A stretch of DNA of 63,895 nucleotides from Rhodospirillales bacterium (GCA_009377525.1 WHTW01000023.1:1-63895); one strand, 5' to 3'. Positions 51,948 through 59,776 are shown, numbered from the stretch's first letter. Made by a program: numbers and translations. The notes: a model not told the origin generated them from the letters alone.

Positions 51948-52090
51948 TGCTGGGAGCGCGCCACTGGAGGCGGAGTAAACGCGGCCGTAGTGGCGCGTCT
52001 TCGCTTGTTGCAACACCGCATGAGTGGCACTGGGCCTGTCTGCGCGAAGCCGAAGCGGCTTCGCTTCGGCAGGGTGCCGCGCTCCCAGCA
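51948..52090. repeat. Composite inverted repeat before the ydcF-like gene
   Basis: Outer arms TGCTGGGAGCGC and GCGCTCCCAGCA bracket a GCGCCACT/AGTGGCGC pair and a GCCGAAGC-rich hairpin (about 52045-52070), the latter also present near 45408-45432. The right arm touches the ATG of the next gene, leaving no room for a ribosome site. Confidence 0.7.
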
Positions 52091-52654
52091 ATGACCGCCG
52101 AAGACATCGCCCGCATCAATGCCGAGCACTTGATCTCGACGCCGCTCAGGCCGGCCGACCTGCTGTTCGTGTTCGGCCAGCGGCGTGGTGCCCAGCAGAT
52201 CGTCGAGAAGGCGGTCGAGCTGTGGCGGCGCGGTCTCTTTCGCCATGCCATCGTGAGCGGCGGGCCGACGCAAGGCCATCCGCGCACCGAGTGCTCGGTG
52301 ATCAAGGACGGCATGGTGGCGGGCGGCGTGCCGGCGGGCGTGATCCTGGAGGAGCATCGCGCCACCAACACCGGCGAGAACGTGCTGTTCTCGCTGCCGG
52401 TGATCGACGAAGCGCTGGGCCGGCAGAACATCAAGAGCGTGATCTGCCTCGGCAAGATCTGCACGGCGCGACGCTATCCCATGACCCTGCAGCGCCACTG
52501 GCCCGACGTCGCCAAGATGCTGGTGACGGTCAATCCCTACGCCGTCCCGGTCGAGCGCTGGCACACCGATCCGCTGTTCCGCGAGCGCGTGCTGGCCGAG
52601 GTTGCCAAGATCGCGCCCTACGAGGCCGAGGGCTTCATCGCCGACTGGCCGTGA
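52091..52654 (+). CDS. YdcF-like protein (DUF218)
   Basis: 187 residues. ADLLFVFGQRRGAQQIVEKA, FRHAIVSGGPTQGHPRTECS, GVILEEHRATNTGENVLFSL and IKSVICLGKICTARRYPMTL are the DUF218 core, a Rossmann-like fold that can bind S-adenosylmethionine; the reaction is unknown. The start is directly at the border of a repeat, with no Shine-Dalgarno sequence, so expression may be leaderless or come from a recently disturbed promoter. Confidence 0.88.
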   Translation: MTAEDIARINAEHLISTPLRPADLLFVFGQRRGAQQIVEKAVELWRRGLFRHAIVSGGPTQGHPRTECSVIKDGMVAGGVPAGVILEEHRATNTGENVLFSLPVIDEALGRQNIKSVICLGKICTARRYPMTLQRHWPDVAKMLVTVNPYAVPVERWHTDPLFRERVLAEVAKIAPYEAEGFIADWP

Positions 52655-52767
52655 TGCGGAGATTTGTCCGTGGCCGGAACATGGCGAGCAAACCTAAAGA
52701 TAGTGATGCGGTTGCAGTCCCGCCTTGCCTCGGTGTCCCGAAAACGTTGACGGCGCGTCCCGCGCCG
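52655..52767. other. Intergenic region between ydcF-like and ATC-hydrolase-like genes
   Basis: Convergent gap with GACGGCGCG-TCC-CGCGCCGTC (52749-52769), a perfect 9-bp stem that could terminate both genes. Confidence 0.5.
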
Positions 52768-53250
52768 TCACTCCTCGTAGCGATATTTGAAATCGCAGTG
52801 CCTGGCGCCCTGCATGATGGTCTGCGTGCGCTCGAGCTTGAGCTTGGGATCGTAGCCCTCGCAGAACGCGCCGTCGCGGTTGCACGACAGCAGATGGCCG
52901 ATCTCGCCCAGCCCCATCGCCTTGTAGGTCTCGGCGTAGCGGCAGCGCACGACGTTGAAGGCGAAGGTCTCGGGGCTCTGCTCCTTGACCTCGATCTCGA
53001 GCGCGCCGCCCTTGGTCCACAGCGGCATCACGTCCTGGAACGCCTTCAGCGACGTGCCCTGAGGCGCGGCGGCGGCGAAGGCGCGCGCCTGCTCGATGGC
53101 CGAGCGGCGCACCGATTCGGCGATGGTCTTCTTGGCCACCACCTCGCCATGGCTCTCCTTCAGGGTGAGATAGACCTCCTTCAATATTTCGGCTTCGATC
53201 CGGCGCTTCTCCAGCATGGAGAGGCCTTCGGGATGGGGGGACTGGCTCAT
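52768..53250 (-). CDS. L-2-amino-thiazoline-4-carboxylate hydrolase-like protein
   Basis: 160 residues. FNVVRCRYAETYKAMGLGEI then GHLLSCNRDGAFCEGYDPKL and LERTQTIMQGARHCDFKY matches the ATC hydrolase family (PF14196), including conserved Cys and the C-terminal Gly-Ala-x-His-Cys-Asp. Pseudomonas AtcB-type enzymes hydrolyse thiazolines to cysteine derivatives, but most family members are uncharacterised. Divergent from argC. Confidence 0.8.
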   Translation of the reverse strand: MSQSPHPEGLSMLEKRRIEAEILKEVYLTLKESHGEVVAKKTIAESVRRSAIEQARAFAAAAPQGTSLKAFQDVMPLWTKGGALEIEVKEQSPETFAFNVVRCRYAETYKAMGLGEIGHLLSCNRDGAFCEGYDPKLKLERTQTIMQGARHCDFKYRYEE

Positions 53251-53511
53251 GGCTGCCTCCTCGAGGAAACGGATTTCCGAGCCTACACCTTGACATCGGG
53301 CCCTCGCGATGAAATATCCGCCCGCAATGACTTCGTTCGCCCTCTTCCGGTCGCGACGCCGCCGCTCTTCCGAGCGGTGTGAAGACGTGCGCGCGTAACA
53401 GACGCGCCGTATCGAAGCCGCTGGAGAGGATCAGGCGGCTTCCCATCACCCCATCACCTTCTTCTCCAGTCGGCCCTTCCCAAGGCCCAAAAGTTTGCGA
53501 GAGAGAAGACC
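53251..53511. promoter_or_regulatory. Divergent region upstream of argC
   Basis: 260 bp between divergent starts. CTGGAGA (53421) and TCTCCAG (53463) are inverted 7-mers that could form a long-loop stem in the argC leader. No ARG-box type operator is evident. In many alphaproteobacteria argC follows rpsI; that link is absent here. Confidence 0.35.
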
Positions 53512-54495
53512 ATGACCAGCAGCAACAGGACCAAGATCTTCATCGACGGCCAGCACGGCACCACCGGGCTGCAGATCCTCGACCGGCTGAAGGACCGGCC
53601 GGACATCGAGCTGCTCGAGCTGCCGATGGCCGACCGCAAGGACCTCGGCAAGCGCGCCGAGATCGCCACGGCGGCCGACATCGCCGTGCTCTGCCTGCCC
53701 GACGCCGCGGCCAAGGAGCTGGTCGCCGCCCTTGATAGCTCGAAGGGGGGCGACGCCGACACCGTCGTGATCGACGCCAGCACCGCCCATCGCGTGGCCG
53801 ACGGCTGGACCTACGGCTTCCCCGAGATGGCCAAGGACCACCGCCGGAAGCTTCTGGCGTCCAAGCGCATCTCCAACCCGGGCTGCTATCCGACGGGCGC
53901 CATCGCCATCCTGCGGCCGCTGGTCGATGCCGGCATCGTGCGCGCGGACTCCGCACCCGCCGTGTTCGGCGTCTCGGGCTACACCGGCGGCGGCAAGGAG
54001 CTTATAGCCGTCCACGAGAACACGCCCGGCGTCGAGCCGTTCGGCCTCTACGGCGTGGAGCTGGCGCACAAGCACGTGCCGGAGATGAAGAAGTACTCGC
54101 ACCTCAAGCACGCGCCGCTGTTCGTGCCGTCGGTCGGCCACTATGCCCAGGGCATGCTGGTGATGGTGCCGATCACGCGCGACATCGTGGCGAAGAAGGT
54201 GAGCGCCAAGGACGTGCACGCCGTGCTGGCCGACGCTTACGCCGGCGAGACCTTCGTGCCGGTGCGGCCGCTCGCCGACCGCAAGTGGCTGGAGCGCGAC
54301 CGGTTCCTCAGGGCCGACCGGCTGGTCGACACCAACTCCATGGAGCTCGCCGTCTACGGCAACGAGGCCGAGGAGCAGATCCTGGCCGTGGCCTCGCTCG
54401 ACAATCTCGGCAAGGGCGCCTCGGGCGCGGCGGTGCAGGTCATCAACCTCAAGACCGGCGTCGACGAGACGACCGGGCTCGCGGTGGCGGTTTAG
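53512..54495 (+). CDS. argC: N-acetyl-gamma-glutamyl-phosphate reductase (type 2)
   Basis: 327 residues. Reduces N-acetylglutamyl phosphate with NADPH in arginine synthesis. KIFIDGQHGTTGLQILDRLK is the cofactor-binding start of the short, AGPR type-2 form; the catalytic Cys125 lies in RISNPGCYPTGAIAIL, followed by GVSGYTGGGKELIAVHENTP and FVPSVGHYAQGM. An AGAGAGAAG ribosome site precedes the ATG. Intact. Confidence 0.95.
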   Translation: MTSSNRTKIFIDGQHGTTGLQILDRLKDRPDIELLELPMADRKDLGKRAEIATAADIAVLCLPDAAAKELVAALDSSKGGDADTVVIDASTAHRVADGWTYGFPEMAKDHRRKLLASKRISNPGCYPTGAIAILRPLVDAGIVRADSAPAVFGVSGYTGGGKELIAVHENTPGVEPFGLYGVELAHKHVPEMKKYSHLKHAPLFVPSVGHYAQGMLVMVPITRDIVAKKVSAKDVHAVLADAYAGETFVPVRPLADRKWLERDRFLRADRLVDTNSMELAVYGNEAEEQILAVASLDNLGKGASGAAVQVINLKTGVDETTGLAVAV

Positions 54496-54499
54496 ACGG

Positions 54500-54650
54500 C
54501 TCCGCGGAGTATCCGGCCTCCCGCATGTGGTGGATCGCGAGCACGGTCACCGTGTCGTCGAGTACGCGATAACGGGCGACATGGCCCGCTGCCCCGAACC
54601 TGATGAAAAATTGACGAGCGGCCGGTCGATCTGGATCGACCGGTCCCGGG
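54500..54650 (-). pseudogene. ParE/RelE-type toxin remnant (C-terminal half)
   Basis: The minus strand from about 54625 reads RPAARQFFIRFGAAGHVARY then RVLDDTVTVLAIHHMREAGY, the typical C-terminal half of plasmid-stabilisation ParE toxins. No start codon or N-terminal half is found upstream, and no antitoxin is present. It ends inside the argC tail. Confidence 0.6.
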
Positions 54651-54716
54651 GTTGCCGAAGCAATGTCCGGCGCGGCCGTCGGGTTCCCGCCGGCTCCGCA
54701 GCGTTGAGTGTCCCGC

Positions 54717-55136
54717 TCAGTCGGCAGGGGTTGCTGGTGTGTAGGCGAATTCCAGCTTCAATCCGTCCGGATCGGCAAAGAAGACGGCGTAGTAGCCCGC
54801 CCGGTACTGCGGATAGTCTGCCGGCGCATCGAGGATCGTGACGCCGAGCTTCTGCAGGTGCGCATACAGGCGGTCGACATCGTTCCGGCTTGCCGCCGCC
54901 CAGGCGAAGTGATGCAGTCCCGTGGTGTAGCGGTCATGGGCCCGTTCGCGATGGGCCCGGCGGATGGCGATGGAGCAGTCCGATCCGTCGGCCGTCGGCA
55001 GATCCCAGTCGATCCAACCGTCGCCCGACTTCGCGCGCCGGTAGCCCATGAAGCCGAGCACGCTGTCATAGAACGGCGCGGAACGCGCCAAGTCCTGCAC
55101 GGTCAGATCGAGATGATGCATCTGGCCTCGTGACAT
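54717..55136 (-). CDS. VOC-family (glyoxalase-like) protein
   Basis: 139 residues. MSRGQMHHLDLTVQDLARSA then FYDSVLGFMGYRR is a first beta-alpha-beta module with metal His7/8; GLHHFAWAAASRNDVDRLYA and YYAVFFADPDGLKLEFAYTP supply the other His and Glu ligands. A metalloenzyme of the vicinal oxygen chelate superfamily; substrate unknown. Confidence 0.9.
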   Translation of the reverse strand: MSRGQMHHLDLTVQDLARSAPFYDSVLGFMGYRRAKSGDGWIDWDLPTADGSDCSIAIRRAHRERAHDRYTTGLHHFAWAAASRNDVDRLYAHLQKLGVTILDAPADYPQYRAGYYAVFFADPDGLKLEFAYTPATPAD

Positions 55137-55204
55137 GGGCCCTCACCGGTAAGGGGGCACAACGGACGAGCCGGGCGCAATGTGTCCCGGCAATGCTGCC
55201 GCCT

Positions 55205-55345
55205 TCACCGCGTTGCCGTAGCCCGGCGTTCGCTGATGCTGAATGAGTCGCCATCCAGCGCGGGAAACGCCATGACGCACTCGCGATCCAGCGTTTTGCG
55301 GTAATGCTCCTCGCCGCCGGTCCAGAAGAGTTCCTCCATGATCCA
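55205..55345 (-). pseudogene. DUF4440/NTF2-like protein fragment
   Basis: The minus strand reads DDRAWIMEELFWTGGEEHYR then KTLDRECVMAFPALDG, the start of a DUF4440-type protein (about 120 residues when whole). The frame ends in TGA after about 45 residues, and no continuation of the fold is seen in the other frames up to 55140. It is read as a truncated gene. Confidence 0.45.
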
Positions 55346-55542
55346 GGCCCGATCGTCGGTCCATCGTGCCGTCTCCTGCCATGCAGGCCGAACGCGCCGT
55401 CGATTGGCGGGTTCCGAGCGCCACCACGATCCGCTCAAGGGAGCGCGGGCTTCCAAGGTCGCGGTTTGCCGCGACCAACCCGCATCATGTGTCTGAGCGG
55501 TCCGCGGGTCCGATGAGCATGAAGATCCGGAAGACCGAGCTC

Positions 55543-55581
55543 TCACGCCACCGTTTCACGCCACCGTGTCATGCCACCGTG
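55543..55581. repeat. Three 13-bp tandem repeats at the end of the cupin gene
   Basis: TCACGCCACCGTT, TCACGCCACCGTG and TCATGCCACCGTG in a row. The cupin stop codon lies in the repeat (each unit offers TGA on the minus strand), so copy number changes would alter the 3' end of the message but not the protein. Confidence 0.8.
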
Positions 55582-56075
55582 TCGTTCATCCCCATCTGCC
55601 GCTCGACCGCCACCACGTCGGCAGGACGCTGGAAGGGCGGCGGTGCCGGTTCGCCGGCCGTGCGCGGCCGGCCGATGGCGCGGAAGAAATCTTCCAGCCC
55701 CGGCGGCGAGATCACCCAGAGCATCACCAGCTCCTCGTCGCTCTCGTTGATGATCTCGTGCTTGACGTCATGGCCCAGGAAGCAGGCGGTGCCCGGCACC
55801 AGGGGATGGGCGACACCGTCGACCATCACCCGGCCCTGGCCGCGAAAGCAGATCTGCAGCTCGATCTGGTCGCCATGGGAATGTTCGCGGACCCGGGCGC
55901 GCGGCGCCACGGTCTGGAAACCCATCGACAGGCCCTCGAAGCCGGTGTTGGCCGGAAACAGGGCGGGATCGGCATGACCGTTGGCCGGCACCGGCTGCCA
56001 ATAGGACGGACCGCTGCCGGGCTGCATCACCACGGCGCGACCCCGAATCGCGGCATGAGCCGCTTCATGCTGCAT
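55569..56075 (-). CDS. Cupin-domain protein
   Basis: 168 residues. The cupin motif 1 REHSHGDQIELQICFRGQGR and motif 2 PLVPGTACFLGHDVKHEIIN (His, Glu and second His positions) form a metal-binding beta-barrel. It starts 15 bp behind the substrate-binding-protein gene on the same strand and is likely cotranscribed. The role could be enzymatic or sensing; no ligand is evident. Confidence 0.88.
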   Translation of the reverse strand: MQHEAAHAAIRGRAVVMQPGSGPSYWQPVPANGHADPALFPANTGFEGLSMGFQTVAPRARVREHSHGDQIELQICFRGQGRVMVDGVAHPLVPGTACFLGHDVKHEIINESDEELVMLWVISPPGLEDFFRAIGRPRTAGEPAPPPFQRPADVVAVERQMGMNDTVA

Positions 56076-56090
56076 GGCGTCTCTCCTTGA

Positions 56091-57389
56091 TCAGACGTAG
56101 ACCTTGCGCACCTCGCCGTCGGCCCACTTCACCGCGTCCTCGGCCGGCATGCCCTGGGTGGCCTTGGCGTACATGTCGACGATGATGTACTTGGACAGCA
56201 CCTCGGCCGCCTTCCGTCCCGCCGGTCCGGCGTGGCCGTAGACGCGGCCGAGCCGCGGCGCCACGCGGTACGGCGCCATCACCGGGTCCTCCTGCCACAT
56301 CTTGTGGTTCTCCCACTGCTTGGTCGGGCCGGTGGCGAACCCCTTCTGCACGTTGAACCACTGGTCGTAGACGTCGGCCGAGTGGAACCACTTCAGGAAC
56401 TCCATCGCCTGCTTCTGGTTCTTTGAATATTTCATCACCATCATGCACTGGAAGGGGTGCACGCCGAACTGGCCGCCCGGCCCCTTGGGCAGCGGCGCGT
56501 GCAGGATGTCGCTCTTCATCTGCGCGCCCTTGTCGGTCTTGTACTGGTCGGGCTTGCGCAGCGATTCGATGTAGATCGACGCGCCGTTCAGCGTGGCGCT
56601 GATCGTGCCCGACAGGAAGGCGCGGTTGTTGTTGGAATCGTCCCAGGCGAGGCCGCCCTCGTCGTGCGCGTCCTTCCAGAACGCCGTCAGGAACTTCACC
56701 GACTCGATCGTCTCCTTGGAGTTGAGGTTGACGGTCTTGCCGTCGGCCTCGACCTCGCGCCCGCCCCACGACCACAGGTAGGGATAGGCGAACGCCGGCG
56801 CGTCGCCCACCGTATGGCCCAGTGTCTGCCCCAGCGGCCGGCCCTTGGCCTTGAGCTTCTTGCCGGCGTCCCGGTACGCCTCCCAGGTCTCGGGGAATTT
56901 CGTGACGCCGATCTCGTCGAACCACGATTTGCGGTAGGCGACCATGGCGCCGATGATGCAGTAGGGCACTGCGATCCACCTCTTGCCGTCGTGCGTGTTG
57001 GCCTTGGCGAGGTCGTAGTAGCCGCCCTGCGCCGAGCCGATCGCCTCGCACACCGCCGACACGTCGGCACAGCTGTCGCCATAGAGCTGCGCCTTGTTGT
57101 CGAAGATCATGATGATGTCGGGCCCGCCCTGGGCCTGGATCGCCGCCGTCGCCCGCGGCTGCAGGTCGTTGAGGCCGATCGTCTCCATGTTGACCTTGAA
57201 GCCGAGCGCCTTCTCGGCTTCCGCCAGCATCGACTGGCGCAGGATCTGGTCGCCGGCCGGCACGAAGTCGTTCCACTTCAGCCAGTGCAAGGTCGAGGTC
57301 TGCGCATAGGCGGGCGCCTGGCCGGCCGCCAGGATGCCGGCCATGCCGCCCGAGGCCTTCAGGAACGTGCGACGCGTCGTACGAGCCAT
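56091..57389 (-). CDS. ABC transporter extracellular solute-binding protein, family 1
   Basis: 432 residues. MARTTRRTFLKASGGMAGIL is a twin-arginine signal (Arg6-Arg7), mature from about residue 30. LHWLKWNDFVPAGDQILRQS, GGPDIIMIFDNKAQLYGDSC and VPYCIIGAMVAYRKSWFDEI are typical of sugar or polyol-binding proteins of the MalE/UgpB class. No permease or ATPase genes are next to it, only the cupin gene downstream, so it is an orphan component. Confidence 0.92.
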   Translation of the reverse strand: MARTTRRTFLKASGGMAGILAAGQAPAYAQTSTLHWLKWNDFVPAGDQILRQSMLAEAEKALGFKVNMETIGLNDLQPRATAAIQAQGGPDIIMIFDNKAQLYGDSCADVSAVCEAIGSAQGGYYDLAKANTHDGKRWIAVPYCIIGAMVAYRKSWFDEIGVTKFPETWEAYRDAGKKLKAKGRPLGQTLGHTVGDAPAFAYPYLWSWGGREVEADGKTVNLNSKETIESVKFLTAFWKDAHDEGGLAWDDSNNNRAFLSGTISATLNGASIYIESLRKPDQYKTDKGAQMKSDILHAPLPKGPGGQFGVHPFQCMMVMKYSKNQKQAMEFLKWFHSADVYDQWFNVQKGFATGPTKQWENHKMWQEDPVMAPYRVAPRLGRVYGHAGPAGRKAAEVLSKYIIVDMYAKATQGMPAEDAVKWADGEVRKVYV

Positions 57390-57487
57390 TTGTTCCTCCC
57401 TGGTACGCTGTTGTTATGCGGCGAGCGTAGGCCCCGAGTCAGGGCTGGACAAGCCGTACCGCGTGACGGAGGAGGGAAGAACCACCG

Positions 57488-57958
57488 CTACTCCGGCCGC
57501 TCCAGATATATCAACGGTCCGAGCTGGGATCGAGCGTCGGGTAGAGCTTGTATGAGGTCGGCGTATTCGCGCGCGGCCCGCAGCTGGGCGAAGCTTTCGA
57601 AGGGGAGCTGCAGATAATTCGCCCAGTTCTTGCGTTTCCATCCTGGCTTGAGCGTCTGAACGAAAACCGGAAGCCCCTGCTTGTCGACGAAGTTGTTGAG
57701 GAACGCGATGCAGATATCGGGCACCTTGTTCTGCAGGTCGATCACCGAATCCGCGGTGCTGTATGCCCTGGAGGAAAACCGCTCGACCGCGGCTGTCTCC
57801 AGGATGATCGCGTCGTCCTTCAGGTCAGGGTCGAAGACGGCGCCTTCGCCGATGCGCCACGACCGTCTGCCGGCGAGGAAATGCAGGCGATTGACATGAA
57901 CGGCGGCGCCCCCCGACAGCAGCGCTCCCCCGAGTCCCACGGCGGGCCGGACGGCCAT
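57488..57958 (-). CDS. Hypothetical protein downstream of the addiction-module gene
   Basis: 156 residues from the ATG at 57958. After a Gly/Ala-rich start the sequence is ordinary soluble protein: FDPDLKDDAIILETAAVERF, ADSVIDLQNKVPDICIAFLN, GLPVFVQTLKPGWKRKNWAN. I recognise no family. It begins 5 bp after the stop of the addiction-module gene, the place where a RelE/ParE toxin normally sits, yet it does not look like one. It could be a new toxin type or unrelated. Confidence 0.6.
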   Translation of the reverse strand: MAVRPAVGLGGALLSGGAAVHVNRLHFLAGRRSWRIGEGAVFDPDLKDDAIILETAAVERFSSRAYSTADSVIDLQNKVPDICIAFLNNFVDKQGLPVFVQTLKPGWKRKNWANYLQLPFESFAQLRAAREYADLIQALPDARSQLGPLIYLERPE

Positions 57959-57963
57959 TGGGC

Positions 57964-58188
57964 CTATCGGCCAATCAGCTTGCGGCGGATATCGTCCGGG
58001 GTGACACCGGGCTCGTCCGGATGGGCGCGATGATGCGCCAGCCGGGCGCGCAGCTCGTTCCGTTGAGCATCGCTGAGCTCGGGCGCCGCGGCATCGTGCA
58101 GGACGCTGTCGAGCAGGCCGTAGGCGAGCTCCAGCCGCTCATGCGCGCTCAGCTGCTCGAGTTCCTTGAGGAGGGCAGCTTTGGTCAT
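57964..58188 (-). CDS. Addiction-module component-type antitoxin (TIGR02574-like)
   Basis: 74 residues. MTKAALLKELEQLSAHERLE then LAYGLLDSVLHD has the short helical N-terminus of TIGR02574 addiction-module proteins, and the C-terminal ELRARLAHHRAHPDEPGVTP followed by DDIRRKLIG matches the family E-L-x-x-R-L-x-x-Y/H-x-x-x-P pattern. These are normally followed by a RelE/ParE toxin; none is present. No operator palindrome is obvious. Confidence 0.8.
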   Translation of the reverse strand: MTKAALLKELEQLSAHERLELAYGLLDSVLHDAAAPELSDAQRNELRARLAHHRAHPDEPGVTPDDIRRKLIGR

Positions 58189-58239
58189 GGGCCAAAGGTA
58201 CGCCTTGCCGGGCGGTTTTCAATGCCGGCCACGCCGCCG

Positions 58240-58287
58240 TCACTCCGGCAGCCCCGCCAGCACCAGGTGCTCGCCGAACAGCCGCCG
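58240..58287. repeat. 48-bp direct repeat, left copy
   Basis: Identical to 59317-59364 except for one base, same orientation; contains CCAGCACCAGGTGCTCGCCG. On the minus strand both copies read RRLFGEHLVLAGLPE-type codons, so they may be ends of a lost gene. The copies bracket the response regulator and repeat copy 2. Confidence 0.85.
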
Positions 58288-58297
58288 GCGGAACCCG

Positions 58298-59026
58298 TCA
58301 GGACCGGCGATCGCGCCAAAGATAGCCGACATCCGCCACGTTCCCGATCTCCGAAAAGCCGGAGTCGATGGCCTGGAATTTTCTCCGGATCCGCTTCACG
58401 AGCGACCGGACATTGGTGTGATGCCCGCGTTCGCCGCTGCCGGCAACGAAGCCGGCATAGTGAGCCGCGTCGTAGATCGCCCGGTACGTCTGGGGCTCGC
58501 CTTTGCGTGAGACCAGCAGCGCCACGATCTTGTATTCCGTGATGGTCAGATGGACATCGAGCTGCCGCCACAGGGCGCGCGCCGTGGCGGGATGCAAGGC
58601 GAGGTCGCCGTGACGCGCCACCTCCGGCATCGTGCCGGCGCCAGGGAGCACCCGCTGGGCCTCGATGATCACGCGCAACCGGCGGGCCAGCACCTCCGTC
58701 CCGCGCGCCTTGTCGACGAAGTCGACGGCGCCGCGGTCGAGCGCGCGCAGTTCCCGCTCGACGAACGAGTATCCGGTCAGGAAGACGACCGGCAGTCCGA
58801 TGCCGCGCTCTCTCAGCACGCCCAGCAGCTCGAAACCGGACATTTGCGGCAGGACCCAGTCGAGCAGCGCAACCTGTGCCGCGATGCCGTTGCTCATGGC
58901 CTCGAGGAAGGACGGCGCGTCGGCAAAGCAGGAAACCGCAAACCCCCGATCGGCCAGGTCCGCCGACAAGGCCTCGCGATAAAGATCGTCATCGTCCACC
59001 AGGACCACGTCGGTCACGTCGGGCAT
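58298..59026 (-). CDS. OmpR/PhoB-type response regulator
   Basis: 242 residues. Receiver domain: VVLVDDDDLYREALSADLAD, phosphoacceptor Asp56 in VALLDWVLPQMSGFELLG, Thr in VVFLTGYSF and Lys in VDFVDKARG. The winged-helix output begins near 140 (LTITEYKIVALLVSRKGEPQ, then HHTNVRSLVKRIRRKFQAID). It is like ChvI/ActR-type two-component regulators of alphaproteobacteria. No kinase gene is adjacent; the kinase fragment at the right edge is of another family. Confidence 0.93.
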   Translation of the reverse strand: MPDVTDVVLVDDDDLYREALSADLADRGFAVSCFADAPSFLEAMSNGIAAQVALLDWVLPQMSGFELLGVLRERGIGLPVVFLTGYSFVERELRALDRGAVDFVDKARGTEVLARRLRVIIEAQRVLPGAGTMPEVARHGDLALHPATARALWRQLDVHLTITEYKIVALLVSRKGEPQTYRAIYDAAHYAGFVAGSGERGHHTNVRSLVKRIRRKFQAIDSGFSEIGNVADVGYLWRDRRS

Positions 59027-59129
59027 TCCTCTTCAAGGCGCTCGCCGGCCAGGGCGCGCGGGCGTGCGAACGGCGGAGCCGCCACCGGCGGGCTCACTGT
59101 CGCACGCCATTTCAGCCCGTTATGTGCGC

Positions 59130-59254
59130 TAAAGCACACTCCGTCCGGCTGGAACCAGCCGGACGGAGTGTGCCCTGTGGAACCAGCATCTCCAGTGCGC
59201 GCGAATCCGATCAGATGGAACCGCGGGCGGTTCCATCTGATCGGATTCCGCTCT
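59130..59254 (+). repeat. Double-hairpin dispersed repeat, copy 2
   Basis: Hairpin A 59135-59172 (arms CACACTCCGTCCGGCTG / CAGCCGGACGGAGTGTG, loop GAAC). Hairpin B 59203-59248 (22-bp perfect arms beginning GAATCCGATCAGATGGAACC, loop GG). Same orientation as copy 1. Hairpin A differs from copy 1 at arm position 5 (T to C) with the partner base also changed. Confidence 0.9.
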
Positions 59255-59316
59255 AAGCCACAGACGTGTCCTGGAGATCTGTCCAGCCTGCCCGTGATCT
59301 CAGGCCCGCGCCCGGA

Positions 59317-59364
59317 TCACTCCGGCAGGCCCGCCAGCACCAGGTGCTCGCCGAACAGCCGCCG
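59317..59364. repeat. 48-bp direct repeat, right copy
   Basis: 47 of 48 bases equal to 58240-58287. The distance between copies is 1077 bp and the segment includes one response-regulator gene. Confidence 0.85.
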
Positions 59365-59461
59365 CTGTCGGCATCCTTGAAGGCATGACTTGCGCGCGAG
59401 AGGTCTGGCGCATTGACCGCGGCGATGGCATATCGGCCTCGATCGTCGAGAGGAGACCGCC

Positions 59462-59776
59462 ATGCATGCCGCCATTGCTGACCGGCGCGCCGATCTTGGG
59501 GCGCTCTGCCGTCGCTACGGTGTGGCGCGACTGGAAGTCTTTGGCTCGGCCGCCCGCGGCGGTGATTTCGAGCCCACGCGCAGCGACGCCGATTTCCTCG
59601 TGACCTTCGCCCCGGCAGTGCGTGACGATCTGGCTGCCTTCACGGATTTCAAGGAGGCACTGGAAGAATTGCTGGGCCGCCCGGTCGACCTGGTCGAGCG
59701 CGAGGCCGTCGAGGCGAGCCGCAACTATATTCGCCGGCGCCGGATTCTTGCCGAAGCCGAGGCGGTCTATGGCTGA
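59462..59776 (+). CDS. Minimal nucleotidyltransferase (MntA-like)
   Basis: 104 residues. RLEVFGSAARGGDFEPTRSD and ADFLVTF carry the GSxxRG...SDxDF motif (Gly28, Ser29, Asp42, Asp44); the C-terminal Asp of VDLVEREAV completes the polymerase-beta-like site. Members normally pair with a HEPN toxin and inactivate it by adding AMP. Here the following ORF starts like HEPN but does not continue as HEPN, so the antitoxin activity may have lost its target. Confidence 0.9.
   Translation: MHAAIADRRADLGALCRRYGVARLEVFGSAARGGDFEPTRSDADFLVTFAPAVRDDLAAFTDFKEALEELLGRPVDLVEREAVEASRNYIRRRRILAEAEAVYG

Larger units (their letters stand above)
59027..59461. other. Gene-free stretch with repeats
   Basis: 435 bp upstream of the nucleotidyltransferase gene: repeat copy 2 (59130-59254), the right 48-bp direct repeat (59317-59364), and otherwise no convincing coding. 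Confidence 0.7.

Noticed and set aside
50005..52464. An 819-codon minus-strand ORF joining antisense of two genes to ogt
   Set aside because: Only the last 154 codons (ogt) have homology; the rest is antisense to the Tat hydrolase and YdcF genes.
53421..53469. CTGGAGA/TCTCCAG pair upstream of argC as an arginine attenuator
   Set aside because: The stem is only 7 bp with a 35-nt loop and no leader peptide with Arg codons is visible.
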